Assembly (NCBI GenBank): GCA_963277665.1 | Contig: OY728147.1 | Span: 1,259,525,424-1,259,589,423 of the forward strand | DNA: 64,000 bases | Direction: 5' to 3' | DNA from: Viscum album | Lineage: Eukaryota > Streptophyta > Magnoliopsida > Santalales > Viscaceae | Part shown: positions 22,590 through 36,377 of the stretch, one piece after another | How positions within the stretch are numbered: the first letter of the stretch is position 1 | Layout of the letters: each line of letters starts with the position of its first letter | Translations under genes and position numbers: made by a program | The notes under the pieces: generated by a model | Told to the model about the DNA's origin: nothing | Seen by the model: only the letters and a program-made list of their open reading frames with translations | The model's database searches: none

Positions 22590-24793
22590 ATGACTTCTTC
22601 ACATGTCGATGCTCCCAATCCTGAGGAACAACAAGTTTCTCAACATGATGATGCTTCCAATATAGAGGAACAACAACCTTATACACATGATTGTGCTACT
22701 AATCTAGAGAAACAGCTTAATTATGATGTTGAATCTAAGAAAATGGTTGAGAGTAAACAACCTATGCCCTATAAAAAATAGAATCATAATAGAATTATGG
22801 TGTTAGAAAAAAATTATAAAGGCATTAAATTTGCGGTTGGTTAGAACGCATTTGGCCAAGATGTTAGCCCCAACAAGGCCATGTTCAGTAGTTAAATTGG
22901 TATAACCACTCGAATGCATATTCTAATTGATATAGATTCTTGGCACAATGTTGTTCTCGCGCTTAAGAAACTAATTTGAAAATATATTAAGGTAATATTA
23001 TGATATTATTTATTTATTTTACTAAAATATAAAATAATAAAACATTGATTTACACTTCATTATCCCTTTCAAAGTGTATTTATAATAGATTAATCCTAAA
23101 TTAAATTTGATTTAATGCTCACTAGAAATCCTTATAGAGGCTTTTCGAAAATTCTTCCAAAGTATCATCTAAAAGATGCCGAAGCGAAAATAAACATGCA
23201 CCCACCATAGTTGTATGAACGCCTAATAAACCAACAAGCATGGGATGCATTTATTTTTCATCATGAGGATACATCTTTTTAGGTACACTATGACTGATAA
23301 TATATTTCATGAAAATACCTATATTAGTCACTTTGATTAAGAATTCTTAATTTATGAAATGACAATTGAGTGATAAAAATAAGCAACGTGCAACAAAACT
23401 AATGTACCCATACTGTAAAGAAAGGATGGGGTATGTTTCACTTGAAAAAATGGTATGTATTTTAAATATATAGTAATAATTTTATGTGACATAAAACAAC
23501 AACATAATTTTATTCCTTTTTTATATGTAGATCGATGAATTGAAATCCAAATCCACTTCCATCACATGTCATGTGCTATGGAAGGATGCACAAGTAAATA
23601 TAGGATACTAATATATGAAAACACACAAAAAGTGTGTGAAGCATGTATAAGTATGACATAATAAAAATTTACCTTAAATTAGTTTTATATAAAAATGATT
23701 ACTTATTTTCATATATTTTTTATTTAAATTAGACACAAGAATCTTCATCAGGTATACCTAATGAACAACTACTATCAGTGGCCTTGAAGCATCCAGAACA
23801 GTATGGTCACATCAGAGGTGCGAATTTTAGGGTGTCACCCCAAACATATTTTGAGAAAAGAAATGAACATGGTGATAAAGATAAGAAAATAGAAGAGATT
23901 ATGGCATGATTACCTTTACTAAAATAAAAACTTAATTGGAAATCTTAGTTGTTAGAAAATGTTGTGGGAAGGAATCAAATAGAAGAAACAACACAACAAT
24001 AACCACTATGTGAATATCTCATCCCCACTAGATTTGAGGTGAGCCATTCCCCTCAAAGGGTTGTCATAGAATGGGTAGTAAATATTTTCATAATTGTTTC
24101 TATGAAATGTGAATAAAATAGACATTGATACCTTTATTGTAAAAATATTATACAGGGTGAAAATGATTGTGATTAATATATATCAACACCCACTCATCAC
24201 CTTGTAGTGAGGAGAACCATGTACAATATCCAAGGAGATATTCTACACAAAAAACAACTTCTGATGGGTTATATGAGAGTGGTGATCCACGTAGTGGATC
24301 ACAAGTTGAGTGTCAAGCTACCTATTCCACTTAATGATGCGGATATTCATATGGTTGATCAAGCTATTTGAAATTTCAAAGCATAGTTGTTGGATATTTT
24401 AAAAATACATGTTGATAAGAAGGTATTTATTTTCAATTTATTTTTCATGAAAAAACTTTAACAATTAATGAAAAAGCCTTGAACCAATTAATGTTATTAC
24501 ATATGGGAAAAAGGAAGGTAGTGAAATGGAAGGTCGAATAAATAACCTAAAGGATCAATTAATCAATAAAAAATATCTTCACAATGTACCTATACCCCTC
24601 CCATCCAACATCTGTATTTACTAACATTAAAGGTTCATGTGGAAAAAACATTAGTAAGTGGTGATATGATCATAATTTATATTGAAGAAAAGATATATAG
24701 AGAGGTTTTTATAGAAAATATTGGTCTTGATAATGTATATGAAATCCTTAATCATGAATGGCTTGGAGTCTCAGTTGAAAATGTATACATGAG
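22590..24793 (+). pseudogene. CACTA second gene (ORF2), transposase-like N-terminal part, copy A
   Basis: The start MTSSHVDAPNPEEQQ opens a 63-codon frame with three degenerate acidic/Gln repeats (NPEEQQVSQHD, NIEEQQPYTHD, NLEKQ), matched in copy B. Exon-like patches follow: GITTRMHILIDIDSWHNVV at about 22900-22950, LINQQAWDAFIFHHED at about 23220-23270, then HPEQYGHIRGANFRVSPQTY at about 23790-23850, the strongest hallmark of the plant transposase (Ptta/En/Spm-type) second ORF. Then come a lysine/glutamate-rich stretch and the start of the protease region (IENIGLDNVYEILNHEWLGV at about 24715-24770). In autonomous relatives ORF2 encodes an accessory, TNPA-like DNA-binding product. Intron boundaries are unclear and stops are frequent. 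LTR3 cuts the gene at 24794-24798. Confidence 0.75.
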
Positions 24794-24798
24794 GTGTG
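24794..24798. repeat. Target-site duplication GTGTG, left side of LTR3
   Basis: GTGTG precedes the LTR3 terminus and is repeated exactly at 38334-38338. Copy B reads an uninterrupted TACATGAGGTATGTTTTCAT at this position (about 55824), which confirms the insertion. Confidence 0.87.
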
Positions 24799-26877
24799 TA
24801 TAGTGACCCAGGCTTCTCATACATGGATATTACATCTTTTTAAATGAATATTTATTATATTACACAAACACACATATGAGGACCATAATAGTTTAATGAA
24901 TTTGGAAACTTGGAACACAATATTCTAATATAGTGATAGATATTTAATGTTTCCCACAAAGATATTCCCATTTAATACTCTTCATAAAAATACCCTACAT
25001 AAAACCTTTATTCATAAACTAGGGAAAAGAAACATAATAAATGGTGAGATCAGATTATTTATATGGGTAAACACCAGAGATATCAATATATGATCATATG
25101 AAAGAAAAATATAAGAATAAGGTACATGATAATGAAAAAAACTTATGAATTTCATACCCAACCTATCATAGATCATAAACATGAGTCGTGGCATAAATAT
25201 TGGTAGTTCATAAGACATGAATCATAATGGAAACAAATGAAAAGAGTCATGAGAGCATAACATTAGCATAAGGCATAGATTTTTGGCATACACATAAGCA
25301 CAGAAAATCTTATGTCAATGCTACCTTCCAATACATTCATAACATATTAGTCTTGGGATAACCATTTGTGCACTTACTTCAGGATTGGGATGACATCCTA
25401 TATACCCTCTTTTGAGCTTGGTTTGACCACCTGTGTACCCTTCTTTTTGGAAACTACACCTTCGGGGTGGGACACACCACCACCCACAGTGGAAGCCCAT
25501 TCCTTATAGTGGAATGTGTTCACTCCCCAGACCATCATAGTGGATAAATTCTCTTACTAAACTGAGTTCACTCCCTATTATAGTAATTTCTATCTCCTGA
25601 GATATAAATCCTTACCCAATGCATTGGAGGGAGATATAGGTTCCACCTATCTTTGGTAATAACATAACTACCATACTTATTCATAATGTTACCACCATCA
25701 CATAAATAAAATCATACATATTTGTTCCACAAGATCATAAAACATTCATCATATGATAACCCATAAAATAAAATGGGTTTCATAAACATTTCACCATATC
25801 ATAACCTATAGAAAAGATATAGGTTTTATAATAATTTAATTATTTAATAATTTCATCATAACATAACTCATGAAAAAGATATGGCTTTCACAAACATTTT
25901 GTCATGGTATAACCCATAGAAGAGAAACAAGTTTCATAAGCATCTTTTCATCACAAACATAAATCATTCAAAGAAAGAATAAGAATAGTATTCTTGAATA
26001 ATATCCCTAGTAAAGCATAAGTGACCTTAATGTATGTCATCTTATATAGAGAAGGTTTTTGAAATATCACTTGGAATATTTATTAATGAAAATAACCTTT
26101 CTTTGAAAATCACTTTTTAAAACATAAAATATTTTCAAAATAATTTTCTTTGAAAATAACAATGAAAAGTTGTAAAGAAATATTTAAAAAAATTTAAAAA
26201 AAATCTTGAGGAAAATAAATTTTCTTGGAAAATCATTTTTAAAACATAAATCCTTATTGAAAACCCATTTCTCTGAAAATAATCTTGAAATCTTATAAAG
26301 GAAGATTTAAAAATCATTTTAAACATTTATTTAAGAGAATATACTTTCCACATCAAAAAACACATTTTTAAACATAAAAAATTTTAAGAATAATTTTATT
26401 TGAAAATAAATTTGAAAAATTATAAAGGAATATTCAAATAAAATAATTTTCATGATGACAAGAAGTTTCATTCATGCCTTGCATGTTAAAAAAATATTCC
26501 TTTTGCATTTTCTGTAAAAGCCAAAAGGGAATTGTATGGAAAATGAAATGAATATTCTTTTAAAAAAATTAAATAGTCAAACATGGGTAAAAATTTATTT
26601 AAAAATAATAATATAATAAAAAAATTGAAAACATTTTTATAAAACGTGTTTTTGGAAGGAAAGGTGTTTTTGACCGAAAAGACGGTTTTTCTTAAAAACG
26701 TTCCTTTTAAGTTACTAAGTACATAAAGAGAGAAAAATGAAGTGGGAACATGTATTCTCATGAAATAATGAGGGTATAAGAAAATATATGAGTTTATTGA
26801 TATATATATATATAATAATATTTTATTATTTGAATCATAATTATAAACAATCTCGATAAGCGATGATATTGTAATGT

Positions 26878-27280
26878 AAAACTCTTACCACTTTGGTAAC
26901 CTTGAATCGTAAGCCCTGTGAAGGAGTAAAAAAATGAAAATTAAAATATCATGAGGATAAATAAATTCATTATATTACATTTCAAATAAGATTTATATAC
27001 ACCTCATTAAATAATATAGGTGCATAACATAACATATGTCTCAAAGAATGTGAATTAAGACAAAAAATCCTTACTGCTTGGGTAACTTTTGAATCGTAAT
27101 ACCCATGAAATAATAAAATAAATAGAAACATTAATTATCATTAAATGTGTTATATTAATGATATATCATGTCATATATTATTATATACATCCCACAAAAT
27201 AAACTAGTGGTGAATATGGCATTAGTCTCTTAGAAATAAATGGGAGACTAGAAATCCCCTTACCTTAAGTCTTGAATTAC
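26878..27280 (-). promoter_or_regulatory. Three spaced GGTAAG boxes in LTR3
   Basis: On the minus strand AAAGTGGTAAGAG (about 26883), CCAAGCAGTAAGG (about 27070) and TTAAGGTAAGGGG (about 27262) occur at ~190-base spacing. The first two are each followed by related text (GGTTACC..TTGAATCGTAA..CC on plus). The sites resemble plant splice donors, as in LTR1 and LTR2. Any function is inferred. Confidence 0.35.
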
Positions 27281-27599
27281 GTCATAATCATTAAAACATA
27301 TTTTATAACAAATATAATTTTATTATACATATATTAAATAATAATAATTATATATATCATACCATATATGATTTTATTATGACTTATTATTACCCATTTA
27401 TTAACAATTCTATGTTAACATTACGTTTTCGGGTAATAACCATTATTTTTGTATATGTTTTGATTTGATATTTTCTTGGTCCTATTAATTTAATCATGAT
27501 TTATAGTATTTTTAATTTTAAACATGATATAAATATCATATATATTCATTATATATGTATTTAATTCATAAAATTTAATGATGGAAAATGAAATACAAC

Positions 27600-28025
27600 A
27601 TTCATGAAGATAGTAGGTTAGACGTATGCATGAATGTTATTTCCATTTTATTGTTGGATTGAATGAATGAAAATTAAATGGTATGTGGTAATTAAATAAT
27701 AATTTTTATTTTATATATATCACATATTTTCATTAAACTCATCCTTAATACATTTCATGTAAATCTTGAATGAATCACATCACTTCGTGGGGCGGTAGTT
27801 CGCCGTGCACATGAACGGAGTTATCATATTCTCAGAAAATAGAAAGCATGAAGATATGTGCGATATAATAATTGTATAATATTAATAACATAATAAATAT
27901 CATAAATATCCTATATAAACTCTAAATTCATAATTACAACCATCCTTGATAGGTGGTAATGGAAAAATGAACAACATCAGTTCGCGGTGTGGTAGTCTGT
28001 CATACACACGAGTGATGATTTCATA
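27600..28025. repeat. Three diverged hairpin modules in the LTR3 3' LTR
   Basis: Three modules at about 27600-27650, 27780-27830 and 27965-28020, spaced ~185 bases apart. Each has the pattern CATC..TTCG.GG.GYGGTAG followed by TC..CCGT..ACA..AACG.TG. The plus-strand text GGGGCGGTAGTTCGCCGTGC shows a CGGT/ACCG-like core stem. They are locally GC-rich in an AT-rich LTR. The same three are in the other LTR at 35618-36035. Confidence 0.6.
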
Positions 28026-28349
28026 ACCCATTTGATGGAAGTGGATATGGTTTGAGTTCATGACCATATCATAACATAATCTTATTATATGTAATATACT
28101 TATTTTATTATATCATCGTGGAATGATAATAATTTAAGGTGTTCTAGGAATAAATAAAACAAAAATGCTCGTTGATGAACGTTACCTCTTCTTTGGGTAT
28201 CCTCCTTAGGTTTTCACCAAAATCCTTAATTGGTTGGTTTGATATCAAAAATAAGGATTATATTAAGATATAAGGGAATTTGGTATGTTATTTTGGCATG
28301 TATTGTAAAAAAAGTCTTGGTAGGTGTGAAGAAGTAAGGGGAGTGAGTG

Positions 28350-28360
28350 CCCTTTTATAG
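28350..28360 (-). promoter_or_regulatory. LTR3 TATA box (3' LTR copy)
   Basis: The minus strand reads CTATAAAAGGGCAC, a consensus TATA box. It is identical at its core in the 5' LTR (36367-36377). This gives a U3 of about 2 kb and an R-U5 of about 3.5 kb. Confidence 0.6.
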
Positions 28361-30347
28361 TTGAGGAGGGGTGGCACTTTTGTAAATACCCAAAAGTATT
28401 TACTATTGTGAGGTATCTATTACCCCAAGTTGTTCCAAAATTTATAATTAAATATTTTTAGGTATTTTATGTTCTAGAAACACCTCCACCACACAAGGAA
28501 ACACATTTTTAAAATATTTTTTTCTTTAACTTTTATGTTTCCTTACTTTTACCATTTTGGTTTTTCACTATAGAAACTAGTATTTTTAACCTAGGTAATT
28601 TATACATTAACACTAAAATACAATTATCCTTATTATGTAATATGGACTAAATAATTATAAATATTATATATAATTTATAATATATAAATATTATGGGTGT
28701 TGGAAATTAATTTTAACACAAGCGCATGTAACATGAAAAAACATTGCTTTTACCTTAATCACACTAACATTGTTTTTACTATTTAGGGGTCAATATATTC
28801 ATTATAAAATAAAAATTGATCCATGAATAAATTATAGATTATATTAATTAATATTTAAATATCACTTGACATAAGATGTGATTTTTATTAACTTTAAATC
28901 AATTAATAAAATAAAAAAACCAAAATATCAATTTTGACATTATTTATTTAATTTGTATTTTAAAAATATATCAAGACAATGATGTAATTTGAATCTATTA
29001 TGTTCACACCTAAGTAAAATAAAATATTAATATAAAAAATTAATTTAAGATAATAATTCAATCAATTTACTTCACTTTTAATATTTTTAGTATCATTTAT
29101 TTTATTTTATTATTAATTAAATAATTACTGCGTTGGCGTTTCCTGAGAATTTAAAGTAATTATTTCATATCAAAAAAAACTAAAATAAATTATCATGTTA
29201 AAAAAATAATTTATCCTTCAAAATAATATTTATAACTGAACATATTTTGTTTTTCCCCTATCCCAAGGCTTTATAAATATTAAAAACAAGGAAGGTTCTT
29301 TTTTTATTTTTCTTTACTTAACTTACTATATAGGTCACTCATAAATAAATGTGACCCAAAAACTTATAAAAATAAATCCTAAGTTCATAATGGTATAAAT
29401 ATGTCTAGGAAATGGGTTTTTTACAAATTATTAAGTCATTTTAACCCTTATCTTCTTAGTTTAACCCCCTCATAAACCCATTTTTACCTTAACTGCGGTA
29501 ATAAATTTGTATTATTTTCACTATTAATTTGGGTCAAAAATTAAGTTTAGATTATTATAAATTATAAATTATTTTTACTATAATTATTTTATCTATTTTT
29601 TTAAATTCAATTCACATAAGTGGAAGATTTTAATTTAAAATTAAGCCCGTATATACGACGAGAAAGTGGGTTTTTAAAGAGAAAGTGTTTAAAAGTTTAT
29701 AACGTTTTTATATCCAATTTCAACATGAAATTGATTAAAATGATATAAATTGTATTAATTTATATAAAATTTAAATTATATTACTTTAAAACTAATTTAA
29801 AATATAATTTAACATTATAAAATATTTAAATGAAAGGGCAGTTTTTCAATTAAAATTCTGTATTTTTTGTTATTCATCGAAAAAGGAAATATTTTAGGAA
29901 AACCCAAAAATTCAACCGAATATAATTTTAATATTATGATTTTAAAATTTAAGTTTATTTTATTGAATTAATTTTATAAAAGTTTCAAAAATTAATTTTA
30001 TTATTATGTACAAAAAGAAATAAAAAACATTTTTTTGAGAAATTATTATTTTCAAAACATATAAAAACTTTTCTAACAATTAAATACCTTTTTATCAATT
30101 TGTTTTATTTAAATAAAATAATTATACTTAACATTTAAAAATTAATTATTACTATTCATATCTCTAAGTTTAATGTCTAAGTTATAATGGTCATGTCTAA
30201 ATAACTATATTAATAATATACAGTGGTTTTGTTAAAACTCAGTATCATATGTAATGAAAGATAATCCAAAATTGCATGTAATGAAAATATAAGAAATATT
30301 AAATTTAATTGGAAAAAATATATTTCACAAAATCTTGGTTTGTTACA

Positions 30348-32813
30348 TTATACTCCACTTAAAATGAATTCCTCCCTTTAAATTCATCTCAATCATCAAA
30401 GGTTTAACATTTGAAAATTCATTCATAGAAACCCACATCGTAAAAAGGGTTAATAAAACATCCTTTTGAAAAAGAGAAAGGGATGTGAAAAAATCATCTA
30501 AAGTAACACATATTAGGTTTATAAATATTAGAACATATGTGTTAAGTGAAAACATGTACATATAATAGAAAACTAACATCCAAATACTAATAGAGAGGGA
30601 TAGAGAACATTGATCATAAGAAAGTGGGTGATCCAGAGAAGATTAACGAACACAAAACTATAAGCCAAAGAGGTATTAAAAAGTTCATTGACATCATCAA
30701 AAAATATGATAACAGGAAAATATTTTATTTTAATATCATTTTACTAATTTTGATTAATTTCTATAAGAAGATATATTTACTTGATTCCATTCCATTTCAT
30801 AAGTTCAATATTACCCTTTGGTTATGCCTTAATCAATTTCCACTTCAAATATTACTCTAAGAAATAAAGATGAATTCATTATAATTGAAGTAATAAAGGA
30901 TCATAATATCCATAAATTAGATTATAATTCATTCCATTTATCTTTAGTTATCATCATAATAAAATGGTTATCACATTTTGTCTAATATACATAAATTTTC
31001 ATATAGTTAAGTAATACATTTATCTCTAAAACCTCCTTAAAAGTTCAACATAAACCATTTCATAAATGGTTATTCATATAAACCTTCCAAAAGATTAAAA
31101 TACAAAATTTTATAAATAAGGTCACTAAATTTTCTCAAAATAAACTTAACATTAATCCCCCATATATCATAAAGTGTCTCTTGATTGTCACATGCCAAAC
31201 ATGTAAAAAACTTTATCATATATTCTTCTAAAGCATGGTAATAACCAAAATTACTATAAAACATCAATTAAAACACGAATTATTCCTCATTAATTGAAAA
31301 AATCCATATATTGTTGAACATATTAAATATATCCAATAAGGTTTTAACTCTATCATTGATAACACAAACCACTTTGTCAACAAATCCTTTATTAATTCTG
31401 AGGTCATCAATATTATCCAATTTACTTTATCCATATCAATAATCTCATTATACAAATGAAACACCATTTTCTCATACTTAATAACATATTAAGGGTTATC
31501 TTACATTAATCAAAATGTCACTTTTCCATTAAATAACTTTTTTATTCCATAAGTACCTTTTAAAATATTCTTGAAACTCCTTAATGAAACAATTCTAGAA
31601 AAAATCCTTATTCATATAACTTAATTCTATAATTCTAATACATAAACTCTTTGATTATTCCACTACATCATTAAGACATTAACTATGTTTTCTTATCTTA
31701 TTCCTTAATACCTATTTTCTTTTATATGTCATTCGTAGCCTTTTCTTCTTCAGCAGTATGACAATTAATCATACCACCTTACTAATTCTCTTCACAATCT
31801 TTCCCCCTAGGACATAGATTTTCATAATGCCTATAATTTCCACATTTAAAGCATTCATCCATTGATAATAACTTAGGAACAAAAATATTCTCATCCATTA
31901 TTTAAACTAAACTTTTCATTTTCCATTTGCAGTTACTTACCTTGTGTCCTTCTTTTCCACAGTTAAAACATCTTCATATTCCTCTAATACATTCACTTGG
32001 GTGATTATTTACACATTCTTGACATATAGGAAACTAAATATTCTTTCCTCCATGGTTTCCATTACCCAAACTCTTAGAAATATCTTTCATTATATTCTTT
32101 GGTGAGTATCAGAGTTGATTAAGGTATACTTTTTTAATCATGTTCTGTGAAAACTAATTAGGCATAATCAAAATATCATTTACTCTAGTCATCATCCCAT
32201 TTGGATTCTCATTAGAAAATTGTCTGTCGCATTCAATGTTAACCCAATTTTTTCTAGTTCCAATCATTGACTAAAACCAAAAAACATAGTGTGAGAAACT
32301 GTAATCATAATGGAAGATCACATAGTCTGAAAAATAACTTGGGAGGTTTAAATCAAGACACCTTATTCTTAATCTATGACATCGTAGATTTATCCTAGGC
32401 CATTTATAATTATCATCTATTTAAATAATTCATTATGGTTCATAAAGAGTTTTTGTATTTCTAAATCATATCCCATATGAGTGTAAAACCTAGTGTGTAG
32501 AAAGGATCGTTGTCATGCACTAGTTCCCGGTCAAGTCTAGCTCAACACAGTGTTTTCAAGGTTGTTACCCCTAGTTATATATGTTCTAAATCCACATTAA
32601 CTTGTAGTATCCAAATATGGATGTAAGTTCCTGGAAAACACTTTATCTATCCTTTAACCAAATTCTATGACACTTTCCTATACTTTGAATCATACTTATA
32701 CTTATCCTTAGAGACATCCCTAGACATATCCTTAGAAATATTCATAGGGATCTCACTAAATTTTTCTCATCATAATTTCCAAAGGTTAACTAAACATTTT
32801 CTCTAATTCCAAC
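30348..32813 (-). pseudogene. LTR3 interior: gag remnant with two CCHC zinc knuckles
   Basis: The minus-strand translation of 31853-31811 reads CFKCGNYRHYENLC, and that of 31970-31929 reads CFNCGKEGHKVSNC. Both are complete CX2CX4HX4C knuckles, so this gag kept its nucleic-acid-binding signature better than those of LTR1 or LTR2. The rest is AT-rich with many stops; a minus-strand frame at 31264-31467 (MVFHLYNEIIDMDKV...) may be capsid-derived but I cannot match it. No protease, RT, RNase H or integrase motif is visible. Next to 30347 the minus strand reads AAGTGGAGTATAA, the polypurine tract. Next to 32813 it reads GTTGGAATTAGAGAAAATG, where 10 of 13 bases match the Met-tRNA primer site TTGGTATCAGAGC. 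Confidence 0.7.
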
Positions 32814-35617
32814 TATAGTGACCCAGGATTATCATGCATGGATATTACATCTTTTTAGATGAATATTCATTACATTTCATAAACACACACCTGAGGACTA
32901 TAATATTTTATTTCCTTTGAAAACTTGGAACACAGTCTTCTAATCTAGTGATAGATATTTAATGTTTTACACAAATATCTTCCCATTTATTACTCCTAAT
33001 AGAAATACCCTATATAAAACCTTTCTTCATAAATTAGGTAAAGTAAATATAATTAATGGTGAGCTTAGATTCTCTATAAAGGTTAAACACAAGGGATATC
33101 AATATATGATCATATAAAAAAAATATAATCATAAGGGTACATGATAATGAACATGGCTTATAAAGTTCATATCCAACCTATCATAGATCATAAATATGAG
33201 TCATGGAATAAGTATTGGCAGTTTATAAGACATAAATCATAAAGGAATAAAATAACATGATCCATGAGAGAATAACATTAGCATAGGACATATATTTGTG
33301 GCATACACATAAGAATGGAAAATATTATGTCAAGGATACCCATCAAGACATTCATAACATGTTAGGCTTGGGATAACCACTCATGTACCTATATTAGGCT
33401 TGGTATGACCTCCTGTGTACCCTATTTTAGGCTTGTCTTACCACCTATGTACCCTTATTTTCAATGGATACAACTCTTGGGTGGGACACACCACCATCCC
33501 CAATGGTAAACCTTTCCTCATATTGGAATGGGTCCACTCCCCAAACCATCATAGTGGATAAAGTCCCTTATTGAATCGAGTTCACTCCCTATTCCAGTCA
33601 TGTTTATACCATGAGATATAAATATTTACCCAATTAATTGACGGGAGATATAGTTACCACCCATCTTTGGTTATAACATAACCACCATCCTTGGTTATAA
33701 TTTAACCTCAATCACATAAAAAATCATTCATATGTGTTTCATAATATCATAAAACATTTATCATATTATAACCCATGAAATGAAATGGGTTTTATAAAAA
33801 ATTCTTAATATCATAACTTGTGGAAAAGATATAGGTTTCAAAATTATTCCCTCACTTCATCATTTCATCATAACTTAACCCATGGAAAATAAATGGTTTG
33901 CATAAACATTTTTTCATGGTATAACTCATGTAAGATAAATGTGTTTCATAAAGATCTTATCATCATAAACATAAACCATTAATAGAAAGAACAAGAATGG
34001 TAGCCTTGAATAATATCCCTAATAAATCATAAGTAACCGTAAAGGATGTTATCTTAGTTGGATAATGATTATAAAAGATCACTTAGAATATTTATTAAAT
34101 AAAATAACCTTTCTTTTAAAATTACTTTTTCAAATATAAAACTTTTTCAAAAAAATTTTTTTTGAAAATAACCTTGAAAACTTATAAAGGAATCTTCTAA
34201 AATCATTTAAAACATTTCTTGTGGAAAATAAAATTTCTTAGAAAATTATTTTTCAATCATAAATCCTTATTGAAAACAAATTTATTTGAAAATAACCTTG
34301 AAAACTTATAAAGAAATATTTAAAAATCATTTTAAAAATTTCTTGGGGAAAATATCCTTTTCACTTTAAAAAAATAACTTTTAAAAAAAATTAAAAAAAA
34401 AATTATTTGAAAATAAAATTGAAATATTTTAAAGGAATATTCAAAAAAAATAACGTTCATGATTATGGGAAGTTTTGTTCATTCCATGCATCTTAAAACA
34501 AAGATTCCTTTCATATTTCAGTAAAATCCAAACATGCATTGTTTGGAAAATAACATGAAGATACATTTCAAAATATTTTTATAAAAATTCAAAAATGGAT
34601 AAAAATTTATTTTAAAAATCCTAGGATAATAATAAAACCTTTTTTGAAACCACTTTTAGAAAACATGGTTTTGGTTGGAAAATGGTTTTCGACCAAAAAA
34701 TAGTTTTTCTTAAAAATGTTCCTTTTGAATTCTTGAGTACATAAAGAGAATAAAATAAAGGGGAAATTTTATTCTCATGACATAACCATATTATAAGAAA
34801 ACACATGAGTTTATTGAGATATAGATCATAATATTTAATCATTGGAAGCATAATCATAAACAATCCCGATAAGCGATGAGATTGTAACATAAAACTATTA
34901 CCACATTGGTAACCATGAATTGTAAGACCCATGAAAGAGTAACAAAAAATGAAATATAAAATATTACAAGGATAAATAAATTCATTATATGACATGTCAA
35001 ATGGTTTTTATATACACCTCATGAAATAATATAGGTGCATAACATAATTTATGTCTCAGAGAAGGAAAATTGAGATAAATTTCCTTATTGCTTGGGTAAC
35101 TTTTGAATCATAATCCCCATGAAAGAATAAAATAAATAAAAAAATAATTATCATGAAATTAGGTAGATTCGTGATATATCACATAATAGGTCAGTATATG
35201 CACCACAAAAAAGAAACAAGTGGTGAATATGGTGTAAGTCTCTCAGAAATAAAAGTGAGACTAGAAATCCCCTTAATGTAAGTCTTAAATTTTTTCATAC
35301 TTGTTCAAACTTCCTGTATAATAAATATAAATTTATTATACATATATTAAATAATCATAATTATATATATCATACCATGTATTATTTTCTTATTACTTTT
35401 ATTAACCTTTTTTTAAAAATTCTATGTTAAAGTTACGTTTTTGTATAATAACCGCTTTGTTTTTCATATAGGTTTTGATTTGTTATTTTTTTATTCCTAT
35501 TAATTTAATCATGATTTAATCATTTCTAGAATTTTAAAAGTTATATAAATATAATATATATTCATTATATATGTATTTAGAGTAATTTATAAAATCTACT
35601 GATGGAAAATAAAATAC

Positions 35618-36035
35618 ATTGTTCACGGAGACGTTAGGTCGTCCGTACACATGAACGTTGTTTCCATTTTCTTTTAAAATTGAATGAAAGAAAATTAATT
35701 TATATATTATCATTATAGAATTATTTTTATTTCATATAAATCACATATGTTCATTAAAATCATCCTTAATACATTCCATGTAAAATATGAACGAATCACA
35801 TCGCTTCGTGATGTGGTAGTCTATCATACACACAAAAGACATTATCGTATTCCTACAAAATGGAAATCATGAAGGTATGTGTGATATAATAATCCTATAA
35901 GAATAATAAAATCATAAATATCATATATAAACTATAAATCCATCATTATAACCATCCTTGATAAGTGGTAATGGAAAAAATGAACGACATCGGTTCGCGG
36001 GGCGGTAGTCCACCGTATACAAGAACGATGATTTC
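35618..36035. repeat. Three diverged hairpin modules in the LTR3 5' LTR
   Basis: Modules at about 35618-35665, 35795-35845 and 35985-36035 match those at 27600-28025. The third is the clearest: ATCGGTTC pairs imperfectly with GAACGAT, and CGGT pairs with ACCG around AGTCC. The stem-loop would form in either DNA strand or in the transcript. Confidence 0.6.
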
Positions 36036-36366
36036 GTAACCCATTTGATGGAAGTGGAGATAGTTTTATGTAATTTCCATTATATAAAAACATCTCAGTA
36101 TATTTAAGATACTTAGTATATTATATCATCATGGTATAATAATAATTTAATGTGGTGGAGGAAGAAATAAAACAAAAATGCTCGTTGATGAACATTACCT
36201 CTTCTTCGAGTATCCTGCTTAGGTTTTCACCAAAAGCCTTACTTGGTTGGATTTATGTAAAAAATAAGGCTTATAAGATGAGAATATTTAAGTTGTTAAG
36301 TTATTTTTTTAGGTATTTTCCAAACCAAAATGCTTGGGAGGTGTGAATAAGTGAGGGGAGTGAGAG

Positions 36367-36377
36367 CCCTTTTATAG
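36367..36377 (-). promoter_or_regulatory. LTR3 TATA box (5' LTR copy, would drive the element)
   Basis: The minus strand reads CTATAAAAGGGCTC. It sits in the upstream LTR relative to the gag remnant, so it is the copy that would start the genomic RNA. Confidence 0.6.

Larger units (their letters stand above)
24799..30347 (-). repeat. LTR3 3' long terminal repeat
   Basis: Partner of 32814-38333. On the minus strand it starts TGTAACAAACC and ends GGGTCACTATA. Readable sub-features are a GC-richer block at about 25380-25620, three splice-donor-like boxes (about 26880-26895, 27068-27083, 27258-27275), three hairpin modules (27600-28025) and a TATA box at 28350-28360. Confidence 0.87.

Noticed and set aside
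34621..34995. A 124-codon minus-strand frame inside LTR3
   Set aside because: It lies within the LTR, is not preserved as an open frame in the partner LTR (26486-26761 is shorter and different), and has no family motif.
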